From Podaxis mareebaensis (taxonomy: Eukaryota > Basidiomycota > Agaricomycetes > Agaricales > Agaricaceae): a stretch of 64,000 bases of DNA. Made by a program: the position numbers and the translations under genes. The notes under the pieces are model-generated. The model did no database searches and was not told where the DNA came from. It worked only from the letters and a program-made list of their open reading frames with translations. The number at the start of each line of letters is the position of its first letter. Within the stretch, counting starts at the first letter, position 1. Location: positions 62,001 to 126,000 of the forward strand of contig JAEUWP010000178.1 in NCBI GenBank assembly GCA_018524725.1. Direction: 5' to 3'. Positions 1 to 12,900 of the stretch are shown piece by piece.

Positions 1-386
1 GAGCTTCTCGAGGACCTGTGGATAGAGTTGCTGGTCGTCCTGAAGGGCTTTGTGGTCCTCATAAGTGTCCCAGACTGTGTAAGGTGAGATGAAGGTATCA
101 AGCGGAAGCAATTGGAGGATTTACCGAGAAGAAGCCATCTCTTGTTAGGTTCCTCGATACCGGTTCCTTCGTATAGGCTTTATTCATTGTCGAGTCCTCG
201 ATCAGTTGGGGATCTCGGACAAGGAGTGAAGATCGATGGACTCGATCAGGAGATAACTCACTGTTGGAGACCCTTCTGATTTCGTATAAGCTCGTAAGCC
301 GCATGGGAGAGGGTAGGGTCTTGAAGGAAGGCCTCTGAAGCTGTGAAGGTGCAGATTTCGACTACGGGTCCCTTGGATGTAGGCAT
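1..386 (-). CDS. ABM-like domain protein, 3' end outside window
   Basis: Three exons can be read: 386-262, 177-125 and 74-1, running off the left edge. The translation starts MPTSKGPVVEICTFTASEAF. It continues through LYEGTGIEE to VWDTYEDHKAL, the pattern of the fungal dimeric alpha-beta barrel family related to antibiotic-biosynthesis monooxygenases (ABM). Such proteins are small, often cofactor-free, and mostly of unknown substrate in basidiomycetes. Introns are clean GT-AG: gtgagt donor at 261, gtaaat donor at 124. The middle exon is 53 nt, the same length as in the neighbouring paralogue at 865-1675, and intron positions match, so the two are tandem duplicates. The C-terminal half is not visible. 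The domain call is from sequence pattern; enzymatic function is unknown. Confidence 0.65.
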
Positions 387-864
387 GATATTGTGGGTGG
401 GCAGGTTGGGTTGGTTACCGTTAAATAGGAGGTCCGTTGGAAGGTGGATGCTCAGGGGTAAATATAGCTTTTGCGAATGATCACGTCGCTTGGATTAATC
501 AAGACTTCCCTGGTACACGCTTGAGCATTTGCTTCGCATGGGAGATTCGATGTCATATCAGTTCTTGTGATGTGCTACATATGGTAAGGATGCCTGGTGA
601 CAACAGGAGGGAGCCGAAATCACTGGAGAAATGACTGAAGGAGAAGGGACTTGGTCAGGATATGGATCGAATGATGCAAGGACTTGGGCAATGTATTAAC
701 TCGTCGCTGAGTGGCGGTCATTTTGGGCTCCGCCAAGCAGGACCCTAATGTTTAATGTGGTGCATCTCTGCGGCTCACAAGGGCAGCTTTGTAATGACAT
801 TTTCTTGGAAATGAATGCACAAGAGGTCCATGAGATGCGGCGCAGGTACATTGGACGCTTCGAG

Positions 865-1675
865 TTACAGCCTTGGCTTCAGCTCATCCCCTCGGTTTTT
901 GATAGCTTTCAGGGGAACATGTTGTACTTTCAGCTCCGAAAGCTCCATAAGCCGAGAAATTAGGGGGATCGTCTCCTTCCTTTCCAGCACGTCAGCATGA
1001 TCCTGGAGTAGATACAGTTCGAGGTGAGAAAGCACCAATGGCTTTGATAAACGGTTCCATCGCTCACAGCAACATTGTCCCACCCAGCGACGAGATAAAA
1101 AGTCTCGGGATTTTCCACGCATTTCCCGAGTGCGCACGGAGCGTGCTTTAGACTGAAGACCTGATCAATGCCGGTACGCATCTTCTTGAGAACAGTAAGT
1201 AATTCGTCTCGAGATTGGCCCTCCTTGAGGGTGAAGGAGGCGAACTCGGTAAAAGGGGCATTGAAGGCGTTAGTAAGGTCGACGTCAAAATAAATGTGCG
1301 GAGTGACGCGGGGGCCGGCCATGAAGGGCAACAAGGAGGGCAGGAGACTCGCATACTCAGGAGATCGACGGTACGCTGTATTGTGTTCAATGGATTCCCA
1401 ACCTGGCGACTAGATGAGTCAATATAGGGGAGACGTTGAAGCCGGAGACATTACCAATTGGAAGATAGACAGTCCTGTCGTCTTCTACCGCAAAGCCGTA
1501 GTGTACGCTGAGACAGAGAGGGCCGAGTTAGTTGAATGAGCGCGTACACCGAGTGGTCGGCGTACCTAACAACACCAGGAGCGGCTCCAAGCGCCTTAAG
1601 GATTGGGTCGCCACTCGAGCGATTGGCCAAGAACGCCTTGGATGCAGGAAAAGTGACGAGCTCCATGCAAGCCAT
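865..1675 (-). CDS. ABM-like (dimeric alpha-beta barrel) protein, two-domain
   Basis: Four exons join in frame: 1675-1566, 1507-1455, 1402-1068 and 1002-865, giving 211 residues. The N-terminal half begins MACMELVTFPASKAFL and passes through VHYGFAVEDDRTVY to GWESIEHN, the typical ABM-like beta-alpha-beta pattern. The C-terminal half repeats it: FTEFASFTLKEG, then FYLVAGWDNVADH and a helix rich in Leu. This looks like two fused ferredoxin-like units forming one pseudo-dimer. Key splice sites: donor gtgagc at 1067, acceptor ctccag before 1002. It lies head-to-tail with the partial paralogue at 1-386. No catalytic residue can be assigned, because this family is diverse; a role in small-molecule or stress metabolism is only a guess. 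Confidence 0.7.
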
Positions 1676-2658
1676 CTCTTGGGTCTACGTGGGAGGTGGA
1701 AGTAGGCTTAGGTGTATACTTAATTTTGCCGGCGAAAGATATCTTAGGGCTGATGCTGCCCACGGCGGCAACGCAGCTTCTGACCGTTGCCGGAAGTGGA
1801 TCACTTGTCACTATTGCTGTGTGTTCTTCTGTCGTCGCTAGAGCGTCATTGTCCTTCTGGATTCGTGTTGCTCCGCGTTGCGGTCTGATGTGGGTTTCCC
1901 ATAGACCGGAATGGCGATCTTAGGTAGGTAACATGGAGTGCGGACGTTGAGTATTGTCGGGAGAAAAGGACATTTCTCGCCGACGTCTGGCGCGGAGGGC
2001 AAGTAAAAGTGTCAGAGTCCGTCGTTCGAAATGAGGAAATGGCAGCTGCTGGTAGATGCACAAAGGATGACCACTAGTGTCGACAGTGTAGGACAGCTGC
2101 AAGACATATGGGGTACTCCATCCAGGTAACAGAGCGGTGCCAAGCTGTTGCAGCAGAGTTAACGAGGTTATTGATTAGGCGCGACTCTGCCGCTTGCTAC
2201 CGATTAGTTACGAAGTTATAGGTATGAAGTGAGAAGTTATCAAAATTGCGTAGACCTAGACCATTACATATTAGTAGAAAGCGAAGAGTGGGCATACAGG
2301 AGTCGAGTTCATAAACAAGATCTTGATGTATGTTCTGGACCATCTGAAGACGGCGAGTAGAATTTCACTGGAACAGGATCGTTATGCGCGATCTACTTCC
2401 TTTCTAGTCTTTGATTGGTAACAGTTTGCGCGCGGGCAATAATCAGAAGTTTCTTTGAGAGCGCTGGGGATTTCAGAGGTAAGGTGGTCTGTGCGCAATG
2501 ATATGGTAAGGTGCACGTGGTCCCCGGAATGTTGTGACAACGATTATAACGGGTCCTAACCTTGTCAACGCCCACAACACTCGGCGCTCTCTTCTGGTCA
2601 TCTACCATCTCGTATCCTCGCGATCTTCTTGTCTATTCGGTATTCGGCCACATTGACT
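1676..2658. other. Intergenic, divergent promoter region
   Basis: About 1 kb separates the minus-strand ABM-like gene from the plus-strand gene at 2659. Only short overlapping reading frames are present, none with a recognisable motif or consistent splicing. It presumably holds both promoters. I saw no clear TATA box or repeat. Confidence 0.5.
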
Positions 2659-5600
2659 ATGATAGCAACTACTTCTTCGCCAGGACCGTCCATATTATCC
2701 CCTGGTTCTCCTCAGGATACCTCTTCACTCCGAGCTGCAGCTCTTAAGACTCTCAAGACCGGCAAAAGGCGTCGTCCCGCATCTGGACAAGCTCAAATTA
2801 CCCCACTTACTAGACCTGTGCCTCAGGATACTTTGCAACTTGATTATGGCCAAGATGACAACACATCCGAACCGCCACAGGCCCTTGCCAAAGCTCCTTC
2901 CCCACCATCCAGTCCTCCCCGCATCCCACCACCTGTATCGCATCCTATCCCGGAAACGGACATGGATATGCGGGAGGAAGGCGAAATCAGTGATGAAGAG
3001 CCGCCAGCGGAGGTCAACTTGTTAAAACCAGCTCAGGACCAAGCTGATGGTGGCACCAATCTGATCCAGAATGATCAACCCTCAATTGTACCTGTTTCTC
3101 CGCGACCAGGGTCTCCCATGCCTGCGCTCCTCACCAGGTTGTCTATGACACAATCACCTGCTTCTAATTCTCCTACGTCGTCTATCCCGTATGTCGAGAG
3201 GGCACGGTCATTTCCTGCAATGGATATTAGCCGAGGGTCTACGGGTCCACCTGCAACTTACTTTTCGGGAGGTTCTCCTCGAGGCCAAGGCCCATTCGCG
3301 CGAGAATCGTTTACTAGGTCTGTTACTCCGGGCAGTGGTTATGTATCCACATATGATCCCACGGGTTATGGGATGGCGGTAGATCGTCACGACATTCGTC
3401 CTGGTCTGAGCAGTAAGTTTGGTTACGTTCGCGGTAGAAACTACGCTTACCTTGCCATTTGTGCAGTGACACAAATGGAATATGACGCTGCAAAGGATAT
3501 TGTGCTCGACCTTCTTGGCTGGGGGGTGCCACCTCAGTATCTGGTAGATTGTGGCCTCAGTAAAGAATTGGTTTACTACGTCTTTACCGACTTGAGGCTT
3601 AGGCTTCCGCCCAATTTGGATATTCCTCGCATCCCTAACGAATCCGAGAGACTATCTTCTGGATCTCCCGCCCATACCGATTATTCATCTGGGAGTCACC
3701 TTACGTCACGTATTGGTGGTCCCATCGACGAATTGCAAGCACCTGCTCCTCCAGATCTTACTACTTATTCAACCCCACTTACGAACGCACCCGCCGCCGT
3801 TGTTACCCCAACGCCAGAAGAACTTGAAGACATGGAACGCCAACGGCGTCAAGAACTACTCGCCCGTAAAAAAGCCGTTTTAGCCTCCCGCAAGGCCAAG
3901 CGTCCTATCGACCATGATTCGTCAACTGCGCAGTCTCCGGTTCCTGCTGGATCCGATATCGATGTGGCAATGGCGCCTCCCGCTTCCACCGAAACTGTGG
4001 AGGATTTCTTGAACAGCATCGGTCCAGCAAAACAGGTAAGCATTTTCCGCCTATACCTACTCGATCCTCATCGGTATTCTTCCTCAGGAAGAAACTCCTG
4101 CAGCTGACCAAACGCCCGTTGAAACCTCAGGGCAAGCCATGGAGGGTATTGAGACGGATGAGATCCCAGGTCTTGGTACCTCACGGTCCCACTTTGCCGC
4201 TGTGCCGTCACCGACCTCAAGCCAATACCTCACACCACCGTCATCGGCGAATAGCATCACCACACCCTCTACTCAGACCCTAATACCGCCGGAATCAGCT
4301 TTCACCCGCTTGAGTCGTAATAGAGGTGCAAGGCGCCCTGTCGCGTCCGATTTCGTTGATGTCGAGGATGTTCGTTCGTCCACCTCAAATTCTGGGCCTT
4401 CAAACATGACAAAAAGAAAGACGCGATTCGGGATGGATTTCTCCAATATTGGCAGTATGCGCCGGTGTATCATTGACTTGAGTGACAGCGAAGATGACGG
4501 TCATTTCCCTGATAATACCGAGCTTTCAAAACGATCGCAAACTACTCCTGCCATACGGACCAATTATAGTTCCAACACGCCCCGGATTTCTTCCAGGTCA
4601 TCGCCTACACCCTTTGCGTCTGCCAAGGCAAGGTCGACCACCGTTACACCTTCACCAGAAGCTTCTGCCCTTGAGCTTCAGATCCTCAAGATGCGGGAGG
4701 AAATTGCTCAAATGGAACAAAATGTGAAGCGAAAAGCAGTATGTTCCCACACCTATCAGATGGTCTGGTCACTCACCTTGCCCTAGTTGGCAAAACTCAA
4801 CACGACGTCATCCACTGACACGCCGACCTCGATCACCCCGACTTCTGGTGCAACAACTCAGGAGCCAACTTCTCGAGAACAATCGGCGAATCCTCAGGCT
4901 CAGACACAAACTAAACCTGTCAATCAATCAATCACTAGTCCTGACCGTGACCTTCACTCGAGTGCGTGTTGGATATTCCGTGTGTACCCTCTTTGTAACC
5001 CCACACGTTCTTCAGCCAACCAGGATGTCACCAACGTTTCTGAGAATGACGTTTCCGCTACATCAATCATCGGTTCTCACCCTCCTGGCGAGCGTATCAG
5101 GCATTATCGACTGACTTAGTCAACTTTGGTCTACCCAGGTGACACCAATCGTATCCCTACGCCCAGCGTGTTCCCAAGTTATGAACCTGAAGGTGTGTCA
5201 CCAAGAAGCCAGTCATGCATCCCCTTTCTCATCATTGAACTCTTTATCTCTGTCGCGGACCCTTCTAACGCGCCTTCTGCCTTCTTAAATGTTGGTGATT
5301 GTCGATACTGGAACTTGGTGGATCTTCATCTCTTGTGCCCACTGGTCGCTCATTGCCCTGTTCCTTTCGACACATTCATCCTTTTTGCTTTGGTTGCCAC
5401 ATATGGTAAGGATTATTACAAGCACAGTCAACTGAATTGGCAAGGAACCTTTCGCTACTTTGCTGCGATAAGCAGCCTTTCTCAGACAATTCTAACGATG
5501 GCGTTTTGTTTCGTTCGTGCTCATTTGCTTATGCACCCAACCGATACATCTACAGGTTCAACCTAATGCGGACGCTACGGATCGAGAAGACCCTCTCTTG

Positions 5601-6517
5601 AGCCCGAATACTCATGACGCCGACGATGTTCTACCGTTGTCGGCACGGGTACGTCTTCCTTCCCCGCTTAACCTTTATTATCCTCGCAAGCGATCTCTTG
5701 GCCAGTCACTGGGTCGCTGACTTTGGGTGCTCTAGGTATCACAAGACATGTGCGATCGTTTTTTTGAGCCTGAACTTTCTTCGAACTCCATCCCAAGCTC
5801 TCCGGACCTATCCTTCCGACCTTACCAGTCCACTCTTTCCTATTATCCACTATTACGCGCGCAAATGACACCTCCACTACTGTCTGCTTCTGATCCTTTC
5901 TCTTCTGATGTGACTCATCCTTCCGCTCAAGATAGCGAAGCCTTTCGTAGCGCATTAGTTCCTGATGATTACTCACATTCACCCGTTCTAGTCCTCCCGG
6001 ACCTACAACCACTGAAGCTTGCGACGGCCATGAAGTACCTTGATCCGTCAAAGCGCCTTTGTCAATATGAAGTACCTGGTGGAGGTGTCTGTCGCGATGA
6101 AGGATGCAATGATGTACACCTTAGTCGCCTGCAGACGGGCATCGACGGAGAGACCTTGGAACCGAGTGGTGCGTAATTGATTTAACTTTTGGCCATAGAT
6201 GGGTAAAGAGGCTTATGCGTCTTTCCCTCGCCTTTTGTTCTCTTGTTGATTTACTCGTCGGCTCTGCATTCCTTTTCAATGTGTCCCTCGCTTTTCTCCT
6301 TTCCTCTTTGCATTCAGATCAAGAAACTGCCAACTTCCTCCTAGGCGCAATGCCCCTTGAATGGCAAACGAAGAACAACGTCACTGTCGGCAAGATGATC
6401 GCCGCACTGACACTAGTGCGGCAGTCGGCATCCCTAATGACACTCAGCTTTGAGGAACGTGTAAGACGAGCGTTGCTCGTCCTCGAGCCACCACCGCCAG
6501 TGCCGAAGGCGTCGTAA
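2659..6517 (+). CDS. Red1/ZFC3H1-like zinc-finger protein (nuclear RNA surveillance)
   Basis: A long, mostly disordered Ser/Pro-rich protein. The diagnostic part is near the C-terminus (about 6050-6130): KRLCQYEVPGGGVCRDEGCN followed by DVHLSR. This C-x8-C-x4-C-x3-H pattern matches the putative zinc finger of fungal Red1 and animal ZFC3H1. Those proteins scaffold the MTREC/PAXT complexes that send RNAs to the nuclear exosome. Upstream are an acidic EEGEISDEEP patch, a basic helix EELEDMERQRRQELLARKKA and a coiled coil ending QNVKRKA. Clear introns: 3413-3466, 4036-4087, 4739-4786 and 6169-6317. Exon borders between about 4960 and 5750 remain uncertain. Start ATG 2659 is preferred over upstream in-frame 2629. 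The family call rests mainly on the finger. Confidence 0.65.
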
Positions 6518-8715
6518 CATTCAAGAAGACCAAGATGCCGCCGGACCAGCGAATACAATGAGGAGGCCGTCCTCAATTCGCCGATAACCAGCGACCAGCA
6601 CCAAATACTCCGAGCCTGTTGAACACTTGACAGCAAATGATCTCTAATCTCCCGGCCTGTGGAAAAAACGGACACAGAACGCCTTGTAAGTGCGGCCTCG
6701 CTGGAGGGAGGTCCGTTGGGCGATGGCTGACCGCTGGAAGGGTCGAAGACGATGTATGAAAAGATCAAAAAAAAATTTTTTTTTAAAAAACATGTTCGAA
6801 AAGAGCGCTTTAGTAGGCGCCATCCTTCGGGTTCTGCTAGTGCTTGCGCTCGCGGAACCGGAGGAAAGCATGAGTGGACAAGATGCGGTTTTACTTTGTA
6901 TTATTCGGAATTTTTCACTTTGCTCTCTCACTTGGGCTCTTGGTTCCCTGGTGCAGGCTCGCGGATTGTCTGTATTATCATTTGTATCTCTCGGAAATAT
7001 AATCGTGTTGGTTTAATTCGTGGCGACTGCGGTGAATCAGATGACGTTGATGGAGATCACGAAACTCAATCGTTTACTGAACTGGAGAGATCGATGTGAC
7101 GCTAACAGATAAGCGACGGGAGAAGGAAAGGGATCTATTGAATGGTGATGTCAGGTGCGAAGTCGTAAAGTAGAGCAAGTGTCAAGCAAGAAGGCGGCAA
7201 AGGATTACTGGAGATGTACATAGAACTTCTTTTGTGGAGGTGGTAGCTTGACAGCCGATATGACAGAATCAGTGAGGGCAGTAAGGCTTGCGGGGGCTAT
7301 TACGAGAGGAGCGAAGAAATTCGAGAGAGAAGGGAAGTATAATGGCAAGGGGGTGTTTATCGTGTCATTGTTCTTGCTAGTAGCCCAATGCTGAAAGGGA
7401 GGAGAATAGAAGGAAGAAGGGGGGATACAAGGAAGGCCAAGAGAACCCTTGGAAGGAAGGATGGATAGATCATCGATCATGCGTGGGGCTTAGTTCCCTG
7501 ACTTAATGGAGAGTCAAGGAGGGACGGGTGGAATAGTTAGGATGTGCGATTGTCATTTGAGGGTTGGGAAAAGCTGTAAACCTGCATTACATTGATTGTG
7601 AGCGCAAAGCAAGGGTGCTCAGGGTCGTGAGGGGGGCTTGTAAAAGGTGTCAGTTGCCAGAATTGGCGTGTGTACAGGTGTCACGTTGGTGGTACTCCCC
7701 CTAGTTTCTTGACGCAGGCTGACGGTACGATGCGATGGTGCAGGGATAGGAATGGATACTACTTGGGATATGGAGATGAGATTGATGGCATGTTTTGATG
7801 GTCTTTTGTCCTTGCCGACCAAGAGATCAGCTCATGCAAAAGGCATTTACATTGGTTTCTCGACAAGCTATGGTGCGCAGCTTGGTGGGCGCTTCACAGT
7901 CATGCTTCAGTCTCAGAGTTGATGGGATGCAAGATGCGATCGAATGGAAGAGGGTGTATCGCTACGGTGGAGGTACAGCCATTGGAACCCGAAGGACAAC
8001 GACGGGCCGGGGATTTGGGGTCTGCGATCCCAGTTGATGGGAGGTTCCAGATTTATATCTAGAGTTGCCTTTTTGGGATGACAGACAGGAACCTGGTGCG
8101 GTCAGCGGAGGAGGCGTGGGAAGGAGTGTCACGCGGGGACAGAGGGGCTTCTGAGGATGCCAGAAGAGGGAAGAGGAGAGGAGTGTGCGATGCTACGGGG
8201 AAGCGGGTGGGGAGGAAGGAGAGGAGGGGGATGAATGGCTGCTGTGACCCCCCAGCAGGAAGGCAGTGCACGGACTTGTTATCTGAGTCATCTGAGGGCT
8301 TAGTCATATCGGGAAGGCCGGTTCTCGGGGTTGTCCGGATATAGATGGGTGTGCCTTGTTGGTGTTATGTATGTGGCTATTTGTACATTGGGGTGATGGC
8401 GTTTATCTTGCGTTGGACCTCAAAAACGAGTCCTGATCAACCTTCCCTTTTCGCCCTCCCACACAATTCCTTTTCCGGCCAGACTCCGTAACCCCCTCTG
8501 CTCGTCGTCCTCGACGTCTTCCACTGCCTCCTAGTTCTCTCCATCTCCTCCGCCAAAATATCCTCCACAACGTACTCCCACAACCCCTTTCCCGTGAGTC
8601 ATCGCCACTGTTCCCCCACCATTGCGCCCCACCACAGCACCTGCGCTCAATAAACAATCCCCTTCCGTATTCTACATACCCTCTCCTTCCTCTTCTGGCC
8701 TCTTCTTATCCAACA
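6518..8715. other. Intergenic, no supported gene
   Basis: Roughly 2.2 kb without a convincing gene. Minus-strand frames at 7205-7480 and 7619-7822 have no recognisable motif and do not splice together. An A9-T9-A6 tract lies at 6767-6790. From about 8420 the plus strand becomes CT-rich, as expected for the 5' leader and core promoter of the MADS-box gene that starts at 8716. Confidence 0.5.
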
Positions 8716-9992
8716 ATGATGCCTTCTCAGCCTTCCGCCCAGTCGCCGACGTCGCCCACGATGCGTAAACGCCAGCGCACTCTCGACATGCACCCAGGCA
8801 ATTCTGCGCCCGCAGACGGTCATCCTCCAACTGGTGCCGCCCCGGCCCCCGTTGGTGATGACGCGTTTATCAATGATCACGACGCGGTAGACAGCGGAGG
8901 TGATGACGACGACGATGAAGAGAAGCCCAAGTCGGACAAGAAAGCAGGAAGACGAAAGATCAAGATCGAATTTATTCAGGATAAATCGAGACGTCATATA
9001 ACGTTCTCCAAAAGGAAAGCAGGTAAGGTCCCTTCGTCCCTCCTCACCATCCTCTTCCCTTCTCACATGTCTATTTCCAGGCATTATGAAAAAGGTAACC
9101 TACCTGCCTCTTTCGTGAACCTACTTGACTAACACGCCTAAAGGCATACGAACTCTCTACCCTTACTGGTACACAGGTCCTCCTCCTGGTTGTCTCAGAG
9201 ACGGGTCTCGTATATACTTTCACCACTGCTAAGCTCCAGCCTCTCGTGACACAACCAGAGGGCAAGAACCTCATCCAGGCTTGTCTCAATGCCCCGCATG
9301 GTTCCCTTCCATCATCAATGCCTGTTGGCACTCCTCTTAACCGCGCTTCTGGTCCCATGACCATGGGTGCCCCACCCCCAGGCCCCAATAATTTGCCTGG
9401 TGGCCTCTCGATTAGTGGCGCGCCGACTGGTAATCCAGTTAAGGAAGACCAGGACGGTGACGATGACGATGAGGCTACCCATGGCGGCCGCGCTAATGCG
9501 GGCGACAAGCGCCGTCGGCGTGTCTCATCCGCCACGAATCCCCGTGGTGCCACATCACCTCATACCCCAAATGCTACTGTACCACCCCCACTTTCCATCC
9601 CCCCTCCTGGTCCCGGTCAACCTACATCCGCGCAACCACATACGGCTCATGCCCAGCAACCTCCTCCGCAGATCTCCCTCGGTTCCCCAACCTCTCCCCA
9701 ACAACAGCACACACAAGTAACAGCTTCATCTCCTCAGACATACTCCGCTGGTGGCTCGTACCACCACCCTGGTCAACAGACCCACCATCAGCCTGCGCAA
9801 CAGCAGCATGACATGTATGGTGGGCATGCTATGCCTCCCGGCGGTTATTCGTATCCTGGGATGGGTGCTCCCCCACAAGGAGGGCCTGGTCAACCGCTTG
9901 GAGGTCTTGCTGCCGCTGCTGCTCAACATGGACACTGGGCACCACCACCTCAACAACAAGTCCAGCAGGGTGGACATTATGGTAGGAGATAA
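8716..9992 (+). CDS. mcm1: MADS-box transcription factor, SRF/Mcm1 type
   Basis: Three exons, 8716-9022, 9081-9094 and 9144-9992, give 389 residues. The MADS domain starts GRRKIKIEFIQDKSRRHITF and continues FSKRKAG-IMKK-AYELSTLTGTQVLLLV. It ends with the SRF-type extension VYTFTTAKLQPLVT. The YELSTLTGTQVLLLV segment marks the SRF/Mcm1 class rather than MEF2/Rlm1. Such dimeric nuclear proteins bind CArG-like sites and recruit partners to control cell-cycle, mating and development genes. The N-terminus has an acidic Asp/Glu run just before the MADS box. The C-terminus is low-complexity Pro/Gln/His/Gly, typical of activation regions. The middle exon is only 14 nt and lies inside the MADS box. 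The symbol follows the yeast orthologue class; class is sure, orthology likely. Confidence 0.93.
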
Positions 9993-12900
9993 AGGATTGA
10001 TGTCTTGAACGATGATCCCCTATGCCCTCCCTTTTCCTTCCTATGCTCTTTTGACCGCCTTCGATCTCGCGTTTCTTCCTTCCCGTGTTTTCTCTTCCCT
10101 CGTTTCTTTTTTGCACGTCGTTGGTTATTTGTCTCGATCAAGTATGTGTAGTATGTAAATGAATTCAAGGGTGTAATGACACCTTGCCCTCCGCCTACCT
10201 TACCTGCGTTTTTTTTTCCCTTTTCTCCCATCTCCGAGTTCGTCTTCCCTCTGCTTCGAATTACGAATATTCTACCGATCACCTTTGATCCTGGGACGAT
10301 ATTTTCTGACTGGGCTTGTTCACTGCCTTTCACCTAGTGACGTCCTTGAAACGAAACACGATGACGTCCCGGCTATTCCACTTTACTTTATGCTTCTCTC
10401 TGTCATTTTTCCCAATTGGTATGTTGTAACACAGAATCTCGAATCTGAATTCTGCCATATTCTCCAGCTCCTTATAATGACGGCTACTTATATGCGTCTG
10501 ACACTGATTAATTAATGTGAGTAACACTTGCCCGAAGTGATTCAAATTCTGTTGCCGACCGACGCGACTTCCCTTTCTTCTCCTTCCCTTGCCTTCTCTT
10601 CTGAGATAAGGAACGGAACGGAAGATCATGGCGTCGGTTCCATACTCGTCGTAAACCTTCTGTTTTGAGTTTAGGAACCTGAACTCGATTTAGTAGTGGT
10701 GTACTTTTCGAGTCAAGGGGGGGAAGGTTGATCCTGTTATGGTGAATAGGTGATATATGGACATACATGTCATCAATATGTCATACCATCAATCACCATT
10801 TGAAGACTAGAATTCGATGGTTGTCTGCAGAAGGAAAGAGTGTGGGGGAGGAATTTGACTATGAGATGTCATTGATCATTTATGCTTGTATCAGTGGTGC
10901 GCACTGGAAACGGAAGCAAGCAATCTCCTTGACACTCCATGCCTCACGGAGTGGGAACGCGTAGGGTAGGTTCTACCTTTCAAATATATATAGAACAGAA
11001 TTCGATGAAACCGACTTGGGCAAGTTTTCTTCCCAAGTTGGTCGATTTTTCAATTCCAATCCCATTCTGGTTGTGCTCCCGTTTCGAGTCTGTGAGTGAT
11101 GTCAATATAAGGTCGGCCCACCCAAGAATGGCTATTTCCCTTTTTTGCATTGGGACTATTTCAGAGAATTCTCGGTTGGGCAAATTTAACACGAACATCG
11201 GTGGTCCGTCATAACATGGGAGGCTACCGATGGTCGCTTTCGCACACCCGTCAATTCAGTCACCACCACATCATACCATCACGGCATGCATTGCACGTTT
11301 ATCTAGGCGGTAGTTATTCATAGCTTCAGCGATACTTTTGCATGACACTGGAGAAATCATTTCGATGATACCCGGTCCGCTGAAAACCCCACACCGACAG
11401 ATCAGCTATTTCAGGAGTGAGGGAAATTCCGTCAACGATCCGACTTTGACCCACTCTATGGGGTACGGGTTTGGCGGCAGGCACCAGTGCATTCCGACAT
11501 CCAGGCGTGTAGAACTCAAAGCTTTTGTGACACCTATACCGATGTAACCGTGGTTTTTTTATGTCGCGCAGGTATGTGATGCGTTGACGGGTCAACGAAC
11601 AACGAACTCGGCGAGACCCCTAAAACCTAACAAACCCTTAACGATGATTGTGGATCCTCTTCTCTGCCCTTTCCTGCTTCAGTTTTGGGTGCACAGCAAG
11701 GAAGGAGTGGACCAGGGTTTCACGGTATAACAAACCCGGCAAACCCAGCAAACCCATTACGTTCCAAAGAATCAAACATCTGGACGCTATGACGACCGCG
11801 CAGTGTGGTGGTTGCGATTAAATGCACGACCCATGTGGTGTCTTCCGAAACGGCGACTTCGGAACAGAACCTATCAAAACCGCAGAAACTTCGAAGACTG
11901 TTATGCAGTGGTATGAGGTGCTATGGTGCCTTATGGTGCCGCGGGCAGTTGTCGCCCTCGCGCGTTCGAGGCCCAGTGTTGGCAGCTTGGCAGCATATAT
12001 GGGTATATGCGCTTGATCCTGGCCTCTGGCTCTAAATCAGAGGATTCATGATGCGAGGTGAGAACGCAGTAGGTGATACGGTCAACCCCCTATGACTCTT
12101 AACACTATTGGTAGGCGACCTTATCCGCTGGTAGTGCGACGTAATGTTGCACACCTCTGGCGTTCTTGTGCTCGTCACTACGGGTATGGTGAATATGTGA
12201 GAAAATCTTTCCCGAAGAGCATTGGCTGCGGTACCCACAACTCTTGACGCTCAAGCAAGGTCTATCTAGATTAAATTGAACGCAAGTGATTTATAGTTCA
12301 GCGCTGACTGTTTGGCGTTTAGGGAGATGAAATAAGGAAGCATTCCATATCGATCGACGCTTACGCCAGGTCTGGATCCAACGAACTTTGCTGCGCGGAA
12401 TCAATAACCATTCATATCCCGAGCCGCTTTCTGCTGAACACTTCTACAGTTATTCATACCCAACAATAGCTCGTTTATGATTATCACTGCGCAAGATCCG
12501 CCCTCGAGGGACCCTCAGACCCAATGATCGTTTATGATCGCGCGTATCGCATAGAATAATGGTCGAAGCGATGGAACAAAGCAGTCCTCCCTTTTCCTTG
12601 TCTTCCTTTGTGGATGCCAGAGACACGGTCTCAACACCCTCAACTTCCAGTGGCTCTTAGAGGGTCTTGGGCCATGACAATGTGCCCTCGGAAACCCTGC
12701 CGTTCCTTTGACTTTCTCCCTCGCGGTGCTCCGGCTTCAATGCTGAGTGTTCCTCAGGGACTCACTAAACCCAAGAATAGCTCCGGAGCTTCCACTTCCA
12801 TTGCAAGGTGCTAAGGGCTTCTAGGATCTTATCAATCCAATTGGAATCCACAGGTGATAGACTACGATATCCACATGACGCTGACTGCGCATTCTGAAAC

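Noticed and set aside
6767..6790. A9-T9-A6 tract
   Set aside because: A low-complexity run in intergenic DNA with no gene downstream in a fitting position.
7205..7822. Minus-strand frames of 91 and 67 codons
   Set aside because: No motif, no in-frame splice joining them, and no homology pattern recognised.
11600..11770. Telomere-like CCCTAA/AAACCC words
   Set aside because: Only a few degenerate units, not a tandem array; too short for an interstitial telomeric repeat.
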